Source: Pelagerythrobacter sp041912895
GTDB lineage: Bacteria; Pseudomonadota; Alphaproteobacteria; Sphingomonadales; Sphingomonadaceae
Reading direction: 5' to 3'
DNA: 64,000 bases
NCBI RefSeq assembly: GCF_041912895.1
Contig: NZ_JAYSGI010000001.1
Location: 310,001 to 374,000 of the forward strand
Shown here: piece after piece, positions 44,854 through 53,957 of the stretch
How the letters are laid out: every line of letters starts with the position of its first letter
How positions within the stretch are numbered: the stretch's first letter is position 1
Program-made: the position numbers and the translations under genes
The notes under the pieces: generated by a model
What the model was told of the DNA's origin: nothing
Seen by the model: only the letters and a program-made list of their open reading frames with translations
Databases searched by the model: none

Positions 44854-46518
44854 ATGCTGACCCGCCTGGCCATCCGTAACGTCGTGCTGATCGAGGCGCT
44901 CGATCTTGATTTCGGGCGCGGTCTCGGCGTGCTCACGGGCGAGACGGGGGCGGGCAAGTCGATCCTGCTCGATGCGCTGGGGCTCGTGCTCGGCAACCGC
45001 GCGGAAACGATGCTGGTGCGCAGCGGCGAAGCGCGGGCGAGCGTGACGGCGAGCTTCGAATTCGCCGCGCTGCCGGGCGTGATCGCCGAGGCGCTCGACG
45101 ATGCCGATATCGAGATCGAGCCGGGCGAACCGCTGATGATCCGACGGCAGGTGAAGGCCGACGGCGGGAGCAAGGCCTTCGTCAACGATCAGTCGGTCAG
45201 CGCCGGGCTGCTGCGCGCGCTCGCGCCCGCGCTGGTCGAGCTGCACGGCCAGCACGACGATCGCGGACTGGTGAACCCGCGCGGCCACCGCGCGCTGCTC
45301 GATCGCTATGCCGGGGCGGATACCGCCGGGGTCGCCGCGGCGTGGGAGGCGTGGCGCGCGGCGGAGGCCCGGCTGGGCGCGGCGCGCAAGGCGATCGAGC
45401 AGGCGAAGGCCGATCAGGACCTGCTGCTCGCGCACCTTTCCGAGCTCACCACGCTCGAGCCGCAAGCGGGCGAGGAAGCGCGCCTCGCCGAAACGCGCGC
45501 GGCGATGCAGAAGAGGGAGCGGCTATCGGGCGACCTGGAGGAGCTGCGCCACGTGTGGGACGGTTCGGATTCGCCGCTCGCCTCGCTGCGGGTGGCGGCG
45601 CGGCGGCTCGACCGGATCGCGCCCGAGCACCCGCTGCTGGCCGAAGCGCTCGCCGCGCTCGACCGCGCGGTGATCGAGGCGGGCGAAGCGGAAGAGAAGC
45701 TGGAGGCCGCGGCCGAAGCGCTGGTCCACGATCCCGCCGCGCTGGAGGCGGCGGAAACGCGCCTGTTCGACTTGCGCGCGCTGGCCCGCAAGCATCGCTG
45801 CGAGGTGGACGAACTGCCCGACAAGATGCGCGAATTCCGCGCCGCGCTCGACCAGATCGAAGGCGGGGAAGCCGAGCTCGACGCGCTGGAGGAAGCGGCG
45901 GCAGCCGCCGGGGCGCGATACCGCGAGCGGGCGGGCAAGCTTCACGATGCACGAGTAGTGGCGGCGAAAAGGCTCGATGCGGCGGTGGCGGGCGAACTCG
46001 CGCCGCTGAAGCTCGACGCCGCGCGGTTCCGCACCGCCGTGACCGAACTGCCCGAGGATCGCTGGGGCGCGAGCGGGATGGACGGCGTGGAATTCCTCAT
46101 TGCGACCAACCCCGGCGCCGATTTCGCCCCGCTCGCCAAGATCGCCAGCGGCGGCGAACTGTCGCGCTTCATCCTCGCGTTGAAGGTCGCGCTCGCCGAA
46201 CAGGGCGGCGCGGCGACGGTGATCTTCGACGAGATCGACCGCGGCGTCGGCGGCGCGGTCGCCAGCGCGATTGGCGAACGGCTCGCGCGGCTGGCCGACG
46301 GCGGGCAATTGCTCGCGGTCACCCACAGCCCCCAAGTCGCCGCACGGGGCCGCACGCACTACCTGATCGCCAAGTCAAGCGAGGGCACCGTCACGAAAAC
46401 CTCAGTCCGCCTGCTCGACGACACCGGGCGACAGGAAGAAATCGCGCGCATGCTCAGCGGGGCCGAAGTGACGCCCGAAGCGCGGGCGCAGGCCGACAGG
46501 TTGCTGGAGGGGGTTTAG
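44854..46518 (+). CDS. recN: DNA repair protein RecN
   Basis: SMC-like ATPase acting at double-strand breaks, 554 aa. Walker A GETGAGKSILLDALGLVLG, a long Ala/Glu coiled-coil centre (about 155-365), the ABC signature IASGGELSRFILALK and Walker B ATVIFDEIDRGVGG are present. The C-terminal THSPQVAARG is the family D-loop/H-loop. Complete and normal length. Confidence 0.96.
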   Translation: MLTRLAIRNVVLIEALDLDFGRGLGVLTGETGAGKSILLDALGLVLGNRAETMLVRSGEARASVTASFEFAALPGVIAEALDDADIEIEPGEPLMIRRQVKADGGSKAFVNDQSVSAGLLRALAPALVELHGQHDDRGLVNPRGHRALLDRYAGADTAGVAAAWEAWRAAEARLGAARKAIEQAKADQDLLLAHLSELTTLEPQAGEEARLAETRAAMQKRERLSGDLEELRHVWDGSDSPLASLRVAARRLDRIAPEHPLLAEALAALDRAVIEAGEAEEKLEAAAEALVHDPAALEAAETRLFDLRALARKHRCEVDELPDKMREFRAALDQIEGGEAELDALEEAAAAAGARYRERAGKLHDARVVAAKRLDAAVAGELAPLKLDAARFRTAVTELPEDRWGASGMDGVEFLIATNPGADFAPLAKIASGGELSRFILALKVALAEQGGAATVIFDEIDRGVGGAVASAIGERLARLADGGQLLAVTHSPQVAARGRTHYLIAKSSEGTVTKTSVRLLDDTGRQEEIARMLSGAEVTPEARAQADRLLEGV

Positions 46519-46519
46519 G

Positions 46520-47509
46520 ATGTGGAAGGTGAATGCGGGAAGGCGAAGTGCACTTGCCGATGATTTTATCGAACGTAATGTTGTCGCGATTGGATGGCGA
46601 GAAGCAGGCGATTACTCCGATGCGCGCTCCTACGATGAGGTTTACAAGCTGATTAGCGCAGCCTCGCCAGAACAGACCGAAAAACAAAAGCAAGTAAGTT
46701 CCGGTCAGATTTGGCGGTTTCTAACAGAAGTCAGTATCGGCGATTCAATTTTGACGTATGCGCCAGAGACGCGACTATATCACATAGGGGTTGTGAAGGG
46801 GTCTCCCATATTCCGTCCACGCGAAATTCCTGCTTTGCCAGTTCAAAGGTCGGTGGAATGGAAGTCATCAGTATCACGCGACGACCTTTCGCAGGCAGCT
46901 AGAGGCCGGCTTGGAGCGATCTTAACGCTCTTCAAGGTGGCTCATTCGGCAGTCGTGGAACTAGAGGCGTTGGCTGAGGGAGGACATGTTCACGCGCAAC
47001 CTAACACCGATGAAGCACTTGCGTTGGATGATGCTAGTGATCCATTCGAAAGTCTTGAAGAACAAGCAATAGAGCGGGTTAAAGATCGGCTGTTGCGTTT
47101 AGATTGGGACGAAATGCAGCAAATCGTAGCGTCCCTCTTGAGAGCTTTAGGCTATCGAACACAGATTTCGCCCGCCGGGCCTGATCGCGGCAAAGATATC
47201 ATTGCTTCCCGGGACGGCTTTGGATTTGAACGTCCTCGGATCGTAGTGGAAGTGAAGCATCGGCGCGATCAGATGGGAGCGCAAGAAATCCGCAGCTTTC
47301 TAGGCGGTCGGCATCAAGATGACCGAGGGCTCTACGTCAGCACTGGCGGTTTCAGCCGCGACGCCCATTATGAAGCCGAGCGGGCATCGACTGTTACGCA
47401 TCTAATGACGCTGGACGAGCTCGCTCACGCGTTGATTGAGCAGTATGATCAGATAGATGAAGATGGTCGACGCCTTCTCCCGCTTACCAAAATTTACTGG
47501 CCAGCATAA
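46520..47509 (+). CDS. Mrr-type restriction endonuclease with N-terminal PUA/EVE-like module
   Basis: 329 aa. Residues 1-115 (WKVNAGRRSALADDFIERNVVAIGW...SIGDSILTYAPETRLYHIGVVKG) form a module found before Mrr domains, probably PUA-like and base-sensing. Residues 190-320 are the Mrr nuclease: LRALGYRTQISPAGPDRGKDI with Asp226, then IVVEVKH with Glu244 and Lys246. A modification-dependent (type IV) enzyme is the likely role, since no methylase is near. More AT-rich than its neighbours. It starts one base after the recN stop, a tidy insertion behind a repair gene. Confidence 0.85.
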   Translation: MWKVNAGRRSALADDFIERNVVAIGWREAGDYSDARSYDEVYKLISAASPEQTEKQKQVSSGQIWRFLTEVSIGDSILTYAPETRLYHIGVVKGSPIFRPREIPALPVQRSVEWKSSVSRDDLSQAARGRLGAILTLFKVAHSAVVELEALAEGGHVHAQPNTDEALALDDASDPFESLEEQAIERVKDRLLRLDWDEMQQIVASLLRALGYRTQISPAGPDRGKDIIASRDGFGFERPRIVVEVKHRRDQMGAQEIRSFLGGRHQDDRGLYVSTGGFSRDAHYEAERASTVTHLMTLDELAHALIEQYDQIDEDGRRLLPLTKIYWPA

Positions 47510-47530
47510 CGACCTTTTTTGGATGGAATT

Positions 47531-48427
47531 ATGAAGCATGTCACGCTCGGGATCGCGCTGCTGATGGCGGCTGGATGTACGCCGACAGAAGGCAGCGCCC
47601 CGATCGCCGCAGCCAGCGGCGACATGTTCGCGGCGGATATGCATCTCGCGCCGTCAACGCCCGACGCCATCCTTCGCTATGCCGATCATCCGCGCGGGTT
47701 TGCCGAGTTGCGGGTGCCGGCGGGTGACGGGCCGTTTCCGCTCGCGGTGATCTTCCATGGCGGGTGCTGGAAGGCGGGGATCGCGAACCAGGCCTATATG
47801 TCGCCGCTCGCGACGCGGTGGCAGCAGGAAGGGATCGCGACGCTCAACGTCGATTATCGCGAGGTCGGCGACGGGGGCGGGTGGCCGGGTTCGTTCGAGG
47901 ACTGGGCGGCTGCGGCCAAGCTGATCGATCAGGTCGCGAAGGACTATCCGATCGACCGGGAGCGAGTGACGCTGGTCGGCCATTCGGCGGGCGCGCTGCC
48001 CGCGCAGTGGCTGGCGACGCGGCAGGGCGACGATGGGCCGGTGGGTGCGCGCGCGCCGGTGCAGGCGCGCGCCGCGCTCGTGTTCGATGGCCCGGCCGAC
48101 GTCGGCGCCGAGCGCGCGGCGTTCGATGCGCTGTGCGAGTTTTCCTCGGTCGATCCGTTCATGGGCGGCAGCCCGGCGGACACGCCCGCGCGCTACGCCG
48201 CGATCGCGCCCGCCAAGCACGCGCCGGAGCTGGAGGAACTGCTGTTCGTCCAGGCGATCCTCCCGCCCGCGCCCGAGCCGGTGCAGGCCGCGATCCGCGC
48301 AAACGGCACCGGGCTGGAAATCCGCGAGAACCCAGGCGCGAGCCACTTCGAGATCCTCACGCCCGGCACCGAAACCTACACCGCGAACGAAGCGGCGATA
48401 CTGGCGGTGCTGCGCGGCGCACGTTGA
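47531..48427 (+). CDS. Alpha/beta-hydrolase lipoprotein (BD-FAE-like)
   Basis: 298 aa with lipobox MAAGC (Cys16). The esterase fold shows the oxyanion motif FHGGCWKAG, nucleophile in VGHSAGALPAQW and catalytic His in GASHFEI near the end. HGGxW esterases of this type include feruloyl and kynurenine formamidase-like enzymes; the substrate is not clear. Start ATG 47531 gives a proper signal peptide. Confidence 0.83.
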   Translation: MKHVTLGIALLMAAGCTPTEGSAPIAAASGDMFAADMHLAPSTPDAILRYADHPRGFAELRVPAGDGPFPLAVIFHGGCWKAGIANQAYMSPLATRWQQEGIATLNVDYREVGDGGGWPGSFEDWAAAAKLIDQVAKDYPIDRERVTLVGHSAGALPAQWLATRQGDDGPVGARAPVQARAALVFDGPADVGAERAAFDALCEFSSVDPFMGGSPADTPARYAAIAPAKHAPELEELLFVQAILPPAPEPVQAAIRANGTGLEIRENPGASHFEILTPGTETYTANEAAILAVLRGAR

Positions 48428-48430
48428 CGA

Positions 48431-48458
48431 GACCATTTGAAAGACCTATTCAAAGGTC
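48431..48458. promoter_or_regulatory. Putative autoregulatory operator of the Phd/RelE module
   Basis: An interrupted palindrome, GACC-N-TTTGAA-N7-TTCAAA-GGTC, ends directly at the antitoxin ATG. Phd-type antitoxins bind such sites in their own promoter; here binding would also cover the ribosome site. Confidence 0.5.
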
Positions 48459-48740
48459 ATGAACAAGCCCTCCAAGTTGGACTCGATCGTGCCGATCCTC
48501 GCCGATGTCGGCGTGAGCGTGACCGATCTCAAGCGCAATCCAGCGGCGGTGATCGCGGCGGCACGCGAACAGCAGGTGGCGATCCTCAGCCGCAACAGGC
48601 CGGTGGGATACATCGTTTCTCCCGAAGTATGGTCGTTCATCGAGGATGTTCTGGCCGATCGCGAATTGCTGCGCGAGGCGCAGGACGCGCTGGACGAGGA
48701 TGGCGAGAACGTGAAGCTCGATCTCGATGCCTATCTATGA
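48459..48740 (+). CDS. Phd/YefM-type antitoxin
   Basis: 93 aa. The N-terminal DNA-binding fold reads VSVTDLKRNPAAVIAAAREQQVAILSRNRPVGYIVSPEVW, the usual Phd/YefM pattern. The C-terminal tail (DRELLREAQDALDEDGENVKLDLDAYL) should wrap the toxin. It overlaps the toxin gene by 14 nt. Confidence 0.9.
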   Translation: MNKPSKLDSIVPILADVGVSVTDLKRNPAAVIAAAREQQVAILSRNRPVGYIVSPEVWSFIEDVLADRELLREAQDALDEDGENVKLDLDAYL

Positions 48741-49029
48741 AGTCGAGTTCCGCCCGCGCGCCGCACGGGCTTTCGAGAAACTGGGCCACGCGGAAAAGCG
48801 CCAGTTCGCGCGCAAGCTCGACGAGCGTCGGCGCAATCCCCATGTTCCCGGCGATGCCTTTCGAGGAATTCCGGACGCCTATCTGCTGAAACTGCGTTCA
48901 TCGGGATTGCGACTGGTCTATCAGGTGCAGGACGACGTGTTGGTTATACTCGTGCTGGCCGTGGGCCGACGCGACCGCGAAGAGGCTTACAAGAATGCGA
49001 TCCGCGAATTTGGCAAGCTCGGTAACTGA
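48727..49029 (+). CDS. RelE/ParE-superfamily toxin
   Basis: 100 aa. YEVEFRPRAARAFEKLGHAEKRQFARKLDERRRNP, LLKLRSSGLRLVYQVQDDVLVILVLAVGRRDREEAY is a standard RelE toxin, with the Arg (GLRLVY) and terminal Tyr of the mRNA-cutting type. Its 3' end overlaps the start of ligA by 35 nt, so the module is fused into the ligA transcript. Confidence 0.9.
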   Translation: MPIYEVEFRPRAARAFEKLGHAEKRQFARKLDERRRNPHVPGDAFRGIPDAYLLKLRSSGLRLVYQVQDDVLVILVLAVGRRDREEAYKNAIREFGKLGN

Positions 49030-51178
49030 AGCCGAAGCCGCCAACGAACTGATGCGGCTGGCGAAGGCGATCGCGCGGCACAACCGGCTCTATCATGCCG
49101 ACGATGCGCCCGAGATCACCGATCAGGAATACGATGCGCTGGTGCGCCGCAATGCCGAATTGGAGGCGGCGTTTCCGCATCTGGTGCGCGCGGATTCGCC
49201 CTCGCGCGCGGTGGGGCACGAGGTCGCCGCATCGCCGCTGTCGAAGGTGACGCACGAGGTGCGGATGATGAGCCTCGACAATGCCTTCGCCGACGAGGAG
49301 GTGGCCGAGTTCGCCGCGCGCGTGCGGCGTTATCTCAATCTCGGCGAGGGTGAGCCGCTGGCGTTCACCGCCGAGGACAAGATCGACGGGCTGTCGTGCT
49401 CGCTGCGCTACGAGAACGGCAAGCTGGTGCGCGCGGCCACGCGCGGCGACGGGCAGGTGGGCGAGGACGTGACCGCCAACGTCGCGCATATCGCCGATAT
49501 TCCGCAGGAACTGAAAGGCAAGGCGCCCGACGTGTTCGAGGTGCGCGGCGAGGTCTACATGGAGCGCGAGGCGTTCGTGGCCTTGAACGCGCGGCTGATG
49601 GAGGAGGGGCGTGCGACGGCCGCGGCGAAAGGCGAGGAGTTCGATCCCGCCAGGATCCGCCAGTTCGCAAACCCCCGTAATGCCGCCGCCGGATCGCTGC
49701 GCCAGAAGGACGCGAGCGTGACCGCCAGCCGCCCGCTGCGCTTCTGGGCGCACGGCTGGGGCGCGGCCTCGGCCCTGCCGGGCGACACGCAGATGGCGGT
49801 GATGCAGGCGATCGGCCGATGGGGCCTGCCGATCAGTCCCGACCTGAAACTGTGCGAGACGGTGGACGACATGCTCGCGCACTATCGTGCGATCGGCGAG
49901 GGGCGGGGGGCGCTCGGCTACGAGATCGACGGCGTGGTCTACAAGGTCGACCGACTCGACTGGCAGGCGCGGCTGGGCTTCGTCGCCAAGGCGCCGCGCT
50001 GGGCGCTGGCGCACAAGTTTCCCGCCGAACAGGCCGAGACGACGCTGGAGGCGATCGATATCCAGGTCGGGCGCACGGGCAAGCTGACCCCGGTGGGGCG
50101 GCTCGCGCCGGTGCTGGTCGGCGGGGTGACGGTGACCAACGTCACGCTGCACAACCGCGACGAGATCGCGCGGCTGGGCGTGCGGCCGGGCGACCGGATC
50201 AAGGTCCAGCGGGCAGGCGACGTGATCCCGCAGGTGGTCGAGAACCTCACGCGGGATGCGCAGCGCAAGGCCTATGCGTTTCCCGATCGCTGCCCGGTGT
50301 GCGGCAGCGAGGCGGTGGCCGAGGAAGGCGAAGTCGACGTGCGTTGCACCGGCGGGCTGGTGTGCGAGGCGCAGCAGCTCGAGCGGCTCAAGCATTTCGT
50401 CAGCCGCGGCGCGCTCGATATCGAGGGGCTGGGCGAGAAGACGATCGCCGAATTCCTCGAGCTCGGCTGGCTGGACGGCGGGCCGGGCGATATCTTCCGG
50501 CTCGAGCGCCATCGCGCCGAACTGGTCGGGCGCGAAGGCTGGCAGGACAAGTCTGTGGACAACCTGTTGGCGAGCATCGAGGCGCGGCGACGGCCCGATG
50601 CCGCGCGGCTGCTGTTCGGCCTCGGCATCCGCCACGTCGGCGCGGTGACCGCGCGCGACCTGCTGAAGGGGCTCGGCGATATCCGCCGCCTGCCGGAGAA
50701 AGCGGCCGAGTTCGCGACCTATCGCAAGGACAATCCGCGGGCCGAAGGCGAGAAGGAAAGCCCGTTCAACACGCGGATGGTCGAGGCAGTGAAGGCCGTG
50801 TTCGAGGTCCGCGCCGACGGCATCGGCATCGCCGTTGGCCACGCGCTGGCGGATTTCTTCCACGAGGATCACAACCGCGAGGTGTGGGACGATCTGCTGC
50901 GCGAGGTCGATCCGCCGCTTTACGAGGTCGAGACGCGCGAAAGCTCCGTCTCCGGCAAGACGGTGGTGTTCACCGGCAAGCTGGAAACCATGAGTCGCGA
51001 CGAGGCCAAGGCGCAGGCCGAACGACTGGGCGCGAAGGCGGCGGGTTCGGTGAGCGCGAAGACCGATCTGGTGGTCGCCGGGCCGGGCGCGGGCAGCAAG
51101 CTGAAGAAGGCCGCCGACCTTGGCATCGAGGTGATCGACGAGGCGGCGTGGGCGGAGATCGTGAAAGCGGCGGGCTGA
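48995..51178 (+). CDS. ligA: NAD+-dependent DNA ligase LigA
   Basis: 727-aa replicative ligase. Ia domain with YHADDAPEITDQEYD, adenylation Lys in AEDKIDGLS, HKFPAEQ, the OB fold (RTGKLTPVGRLAPV), the four-Cys zinc finger (CPVCGS...CTGGLVCEAQ), HhH repeats and a C-terminal BRCT domain (VSGKTVVFTGKLETMSRDEAK). The ATG at 48995 follows GAGG and lies inside relE. Confidence 0.96.
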   Translation: MRSANLASSVTEAEAANELMRLAKAIARHNRLYHADDAPEITDQEYDALVRRNAELEAAFPHLVRADSPSRAVGHEVAASPLSKVTHEVRMMSLDNAFADEEVAEFAARVRRYLNLGEGEPLAFTAEDKIDGLSCSLRYENGKLVRAATRGDGQVGEDVTANVAHIADIPQELKGKAPDVFEVRGEVYMEREAFVALNARLMEEGRATAAAKGEEFDPARIRQFANPRNAAAGSLRQKDASVTASRPLRFWAHGWGAASALPGDTQMAVMQAIGRWGLPISPDLKLCETVDDMLAHYRAIGEGRGALGYEIDGVVYKVDRLDWQARLGFVAKAPRWALAHKFPAEQAETTLEAIDIQVGRTGKLTPVGRLAPVLVGGVTVTNVTLHNRDEIARLGVRPGDRIKVQRAGDVIPQVVENLTRDAQRKAYAFPDRCPVCGSEAVAEEGEVDVRCTGGLVCEAQQLERLKHFVSRGALDIEGLGEKTIAEFLELGWLDGGPGDIFRLERHRAELVGREGWQDKSVDNLLASIEARRRPDAARLLFGLGIRHVGAVTARDLLKGLGDIRRLPEKAAEFATYRKDNPRAEGEKESPFNTRMVEAVKAVFEVRADGIGIAVGHALADFFHEDHNREVWDDLLREVDPPLYEVETRESSVSGKTVVFTGKLETMSRDEAKAQAERLGAKAAGSVSAKTDLVVAGPGAGSKLKKAADLGIEVIDEAAWAEIVKAAG

Positions 51179-51182
51179 CGGA

Positions 51183-51875
51183 TCAGCGCGGCACCCATTT
51201 CATCACGCCGCCCGCGAACGGGGTCCACCAGCCCGTGCGCACACCCGCGGCGGCCAGCGTGTCGCTGGTCCATTGATTGCAGGTGTTGCCGATGTGGTAG
51301 GTGCCCGGCGCTTCGTAGAACACGTCCCAGTCGGCATAGCCGGCGTGGACGGTGCGGCGCGCGGGCGGGCGGACCTGCGCCTCGATCCGGCGGACGAGGC
51401 GGGCGTATTCGGCGGGGCGCAGGCGCAGCACGCGCGCGCTGTCGCTCGGCGCGGGGCGGACGTAGTGGGCGATGTGGAGCAGGCCGTCGCCCCCGGTCGC
51501 GGCATTGACGGCGGTGGGCAGCGACAGGTCGGCCCAGGTCGGGGTGTTGAGGAACACCTCGTGCTCGCCCCAACTGACCGAGATATGGGTGTAGGGGCGG
51601 CTGGCGGCGGTGGCGGGCAGGTCGCTGGCGGGGAAGTCGACGCGCCAGTCCTTCACCGGGTCGACCAGCGGCATGACGATCGCGGTATGGACGCCGTTGG
51701 TCTCGACCATGATCGGGACGCCGCGCTCTGGTTCTTCCCACTCGCTGTTGCGCGGGATCGAGGAGCCGATCCAGGCGAACGCCATGAACAGGCCGACGAT
51801 CAGCGCCAGCCACGCGAGCGCCTTGCCCGCGATCGGCGCGGCGCGTTTCAGGGCCGCGTGCGCTTGCGCAGCCAC
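51183..51875 (-). CDS. DUF2459 / TIGR02117-family protein
   Basis: 230 aa. One N-terminal membrane helix (about 15-37, KALAWLALIVGLFMAFAWIG) and a conserved domain with VPIMVETNGVHTAIVMPL, YTHISVSWGEHEVFLNTPTW, and YHIGNTCNQWTSDTLAAAG (conserved Cys). These match TIGR02117 proteins; their role is unknown, with a possible cysteine-hydrolase fold. Start is GTG at 51875, overlapping the 3' end of prmA by 28 nt. Confidence 0.85.
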   Translation of the reverse strand: MAAQAHAALKRAAPIAGKALAWLALIVGLFMAFAWIGSSIPRNSEWEEPERGVPIMVETNGVHTAIVMPLVDPVKDWRVDFPASDLPATAASRPYTHISVSWGEHEVFLNTPTWADLSLPTAVNAATGGDGLLHIAHYVRPAPSDSARVLRLRPAEYARLVRRIEAQVRPPARRTVHAGYADWDVFYEAPGTYHIGNTCNQWTSDTLAAAGVRTGWWTPFAGGVMKWVPR

Positions 51876-52759
51876 AGGATCGACCAGTCGCCGTCGACCA
51901 TTCGCGCGGCGAGGCGGAAGCCCGCGCGCCGGCAGGCGGCGCGTACGCGGGGTTCCTGCGTCTCGAGCAGCCCGGCGAGCAGCAGATGCCCGCCCGGCAC
52001 GATTGCGGGTGCGAAGCTGGGCGCGAGATCGACCAGCGGTCCGGCGAGGATATTGGCGATAAGGAGATCGTAGGGCGCGCGAGCCTGGAGCAGTGGATCG
52101 TCCATTCCGTCGGCGATCGTCATCGCCAATTCGCCGCGCCCACCGCCGAGGGAGACACCGTTCAGCGCCGCGTTGTCCGCCACCACGCCCGCGCAGGCCG
52201 GGTCGATGTCGCTCGCGGTCGCCAGCGCGCGCGGCCACAGCGCCAGCGCGGCGAAGGCGAGCAGGCCGGTGCCGGTGCCGATATCGGTGCAGTTGCGCAC
52301 GATCACCCCGCGCCGCTTCATCGCATCGAGCATCGCGAGGCAACCGGCGGTGGTGGCGTGCTGGCCGGTGCCGAACGCCTGACTGGCGGGAATCGCGAAG
52401 CTGACCGTACCGGGTTCGCCGCTGGCCGGATGCTCGGGCGTGTGGACGTGAAAGCGACCCGCGCGGATGGGCTCGACGCCCTGCTGGCTCTCGGTCACCC
52501 AGTCGGTGTCGGGCAACTTCTCGGCGGCGAGTTCGGGCGCCGCGCCCGCGAACAGCGCGGCGACCATCGCGTGGTCGGCCTTGGTCGGCTTGCGGGGAAA
52601 GTACGCGTCGAGCCGCCAGTCGTCGGGCCGGTCGTCCGCCAGTTCGAACCCGGCGAGGACGACTTCGTGATCCCACTCCGGCGCATCCTCCTGCGCGACC
52701 AGCGCGGCCTGGATCACCGGCTTGCCCGCGAAAGCGGTGAGCTTCCAGCTACCGGACAT
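51848..52759 (-). CDS. prmA: Ribosomal protein L11 methyltransferase
   Basis: 303 aa. PrmA trimethylates L11 using SAM. The conserved FAIPASQAFGTGQHATT, DIGTGTGLLAFAA (SAM loop), the catalytic LLIANILAGPLVDLAP and a short N-terminal L11-recognition domain are present. The ATG at 52759 lies inside the last codons of the upstream SDR gene (11-nt overlap). Confidence 0.94.
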   Translation of the reverse strand: MSGSWKLTAFAGKPVIQAALVAQEDAPEWDHEVVLAGFELADDRPDDWRLDAYFPRKPTKADHAMVAALFAGAAPELAAEKLPDTDWVTESQQGVEPIRAGRFHVHTPEHPASGEPGTVSFAIPASQAFGTGQHATTAGCLAMLDAMKRRGVIVRNCTDIGTGTGLLAFAALALWPRALATASDIDPACAGVVADNAALNGVSLGGGRGELAMTIADGMDDPLLQARAPYDLLIANILAGPLVDLAPSFAPAIVPGGHLLLAGLLETQEPRVRAACRRAGFRLAARMVDGDWSILWLRKRTRP

Positions 52760-53459
52760 AGCTCGCCCCGTTGGCGTCGATGGTCGCACCAGTCATGCTT
52801 TCGGGGGCGTCGAGCGCGCAGAACACGGCAATGCGGGCGATTTCCTCAGGTTCGGCGACGCGGCCGAGGGGGATGTCGGCGAGCAGGCCCGGGCCACCGC
52901 GGCTGGCGAGGTAGTCGCCCGCCATCGCCGTGTCGGTGAAGCCGGGCGTGATCGCGAAGCTGCAGATGCCGTCCCCGGCGTAGGCACGGGCGATGGTCTT
53001 GTGCAGCGCCAGCATGCCACCCTTCGCGGCGGCGTAGTGCCAGTGCGCGGGGCTGTCGCCGCGATGGCCGGCGCGGCTGGCGACGTGGACGATGCGGCCC
53101 GGTTTGCCGCGCTCGCGCCAGTGCCGCACGGCGAAACGGCTGAGCTGTGCGGCGGAGGTGAGGTTGATCCGCAGCGTGTCCTCCCACGCATCGAGCCATT
53201 CGATGTCCGAGCTGTCGAGCGGGCTGGCTGCGAACAGCCCGGCGTTGTTCACCAGTACGTCGATCTCGCCGCCCGCACGCTCGAGCGCTTCCTGCCACAG
53301 CATCTGCGGCGCGGTCGGCTCGGTGAGGTCGGCGCCGATGGTCGCTTCATCGTGCGCGGCGCTGCCGTGGCCGATCACGTGCGAGCCGCGCGACTCGAGC
53401 TGCTGACGGATCGCGGCGCCGATGCCGCGGCTGGAGCCGGTGACGAGGATGCATGTCAT
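52749..53459 (-). CDS. Short-chain dehydrogenase/reductase
   Basis: 236 aa SDR. TGSSRGIG cofactor loop, NNAGLF, catalytic Ser in HVASRAG, Tyr and Lys in HYAAAKGG, and a C-terminal MTGATIDANGASYVR resembling FabG-like SDRs. Likely NADPH-dependent because of the SRG loop. Substrate unknown. First gene of the three-gene leftward unit with prmA and the DUF2459 gene. Confidence 0.9.
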   Translation of the reverse strand: MTCILVTGSSRGIGAAIRQQLESRGSHVIGHGSAAHDEATIGADLTEPTAPQMLWQEALERAGGEIDVLVNNAGLFAASPLDSSDIEWLDAWEDTLRINLTSAAQLSRFAVRHWRERGKPGRIVHVASRAGHRGDSPAHWHYAAAKGGMLALHKTIARAYAGDGICSFAITPGFTDTAMAGDYLASRGGPGLLADIPLGRVAEPEEIARIAVFCALDAPESMTGATIDANGASYVR

Positions 53460-53565
53460 GCACCGCCTATCCGAAACTTTGCGCGCGAAGTCGAGGCCGC
53501 ACGCCTTGTCTCGCCGGGCCATTGCGCTAAGGGAGGGCGCAAATCGAAGGACGAACGGACACGCC

Positions 53566-53946
53566 ATGGCCGACAGACCGCTTTCACCACACCTCAGCAT
53601 CTGGAAATGGGGCCCGCACATGGCGGCCTCCATCCTCCATCGCGTGACCGGCGACGGGCTCGCGTTCGTGGGGCTGGGCGTGCTGCTGTGGTGGCTCGGC
53701 GCGCTGGCGAGCGGCCCGGCGGCATACGAGACGTTCGCGGGCGTGATGACGAGCCCGATCGGCTATGTCGTCCTCGTCGGCCTGTCGTGGGCGTTCTTCA
53801 GCCACATGGCCTCGGGCCTGCGGCACTTCGTGTTGGACATGGGCGCGGGCTACGAGCTGGGCGTCAACAGGTTCTGGTCGGCCGCGGCGCCGATCATCGG
53901 CATCGTTCTTACCGCGGCGTTCTGGGCCGCGATCCTGCTGCGCTGA
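53566..53946 (+). CDS. sdhC: Succinate dehydrogenase cytochrome b556 subunit
   Basis: 126 aa, three helices. RPLSPHLSIWKWGPHMAASILHRVTG is the SdhC signature with quinone-site Ser and Arg; FSHMASGLRHFVLDMG carries the haem-ligand His. Start ATG 53566 chosen for the family N-terminus. First gene of the sdhCDA run. Confidence 0.94.
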   Translation: MADRPLSPHLSIWKWGPHMAASILHRVTGDGLAFVGLGVLLWWLGALASGPAAYETFAGVMTSPIGYVVLVGLSWAFFSHMASGLRHFVLDMGAGYELGVNRFWSAAAPIIGIVLTAAFWAAILLR

Positions 53947-53957
53947 GGGGACTGGAC

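Noticed and set aside
48944..50872. 642-residue minus-strand open frame opposite ligA
   Set aside because: Antisense shadow of a well-conserved gene; no recognisable motifs or start.
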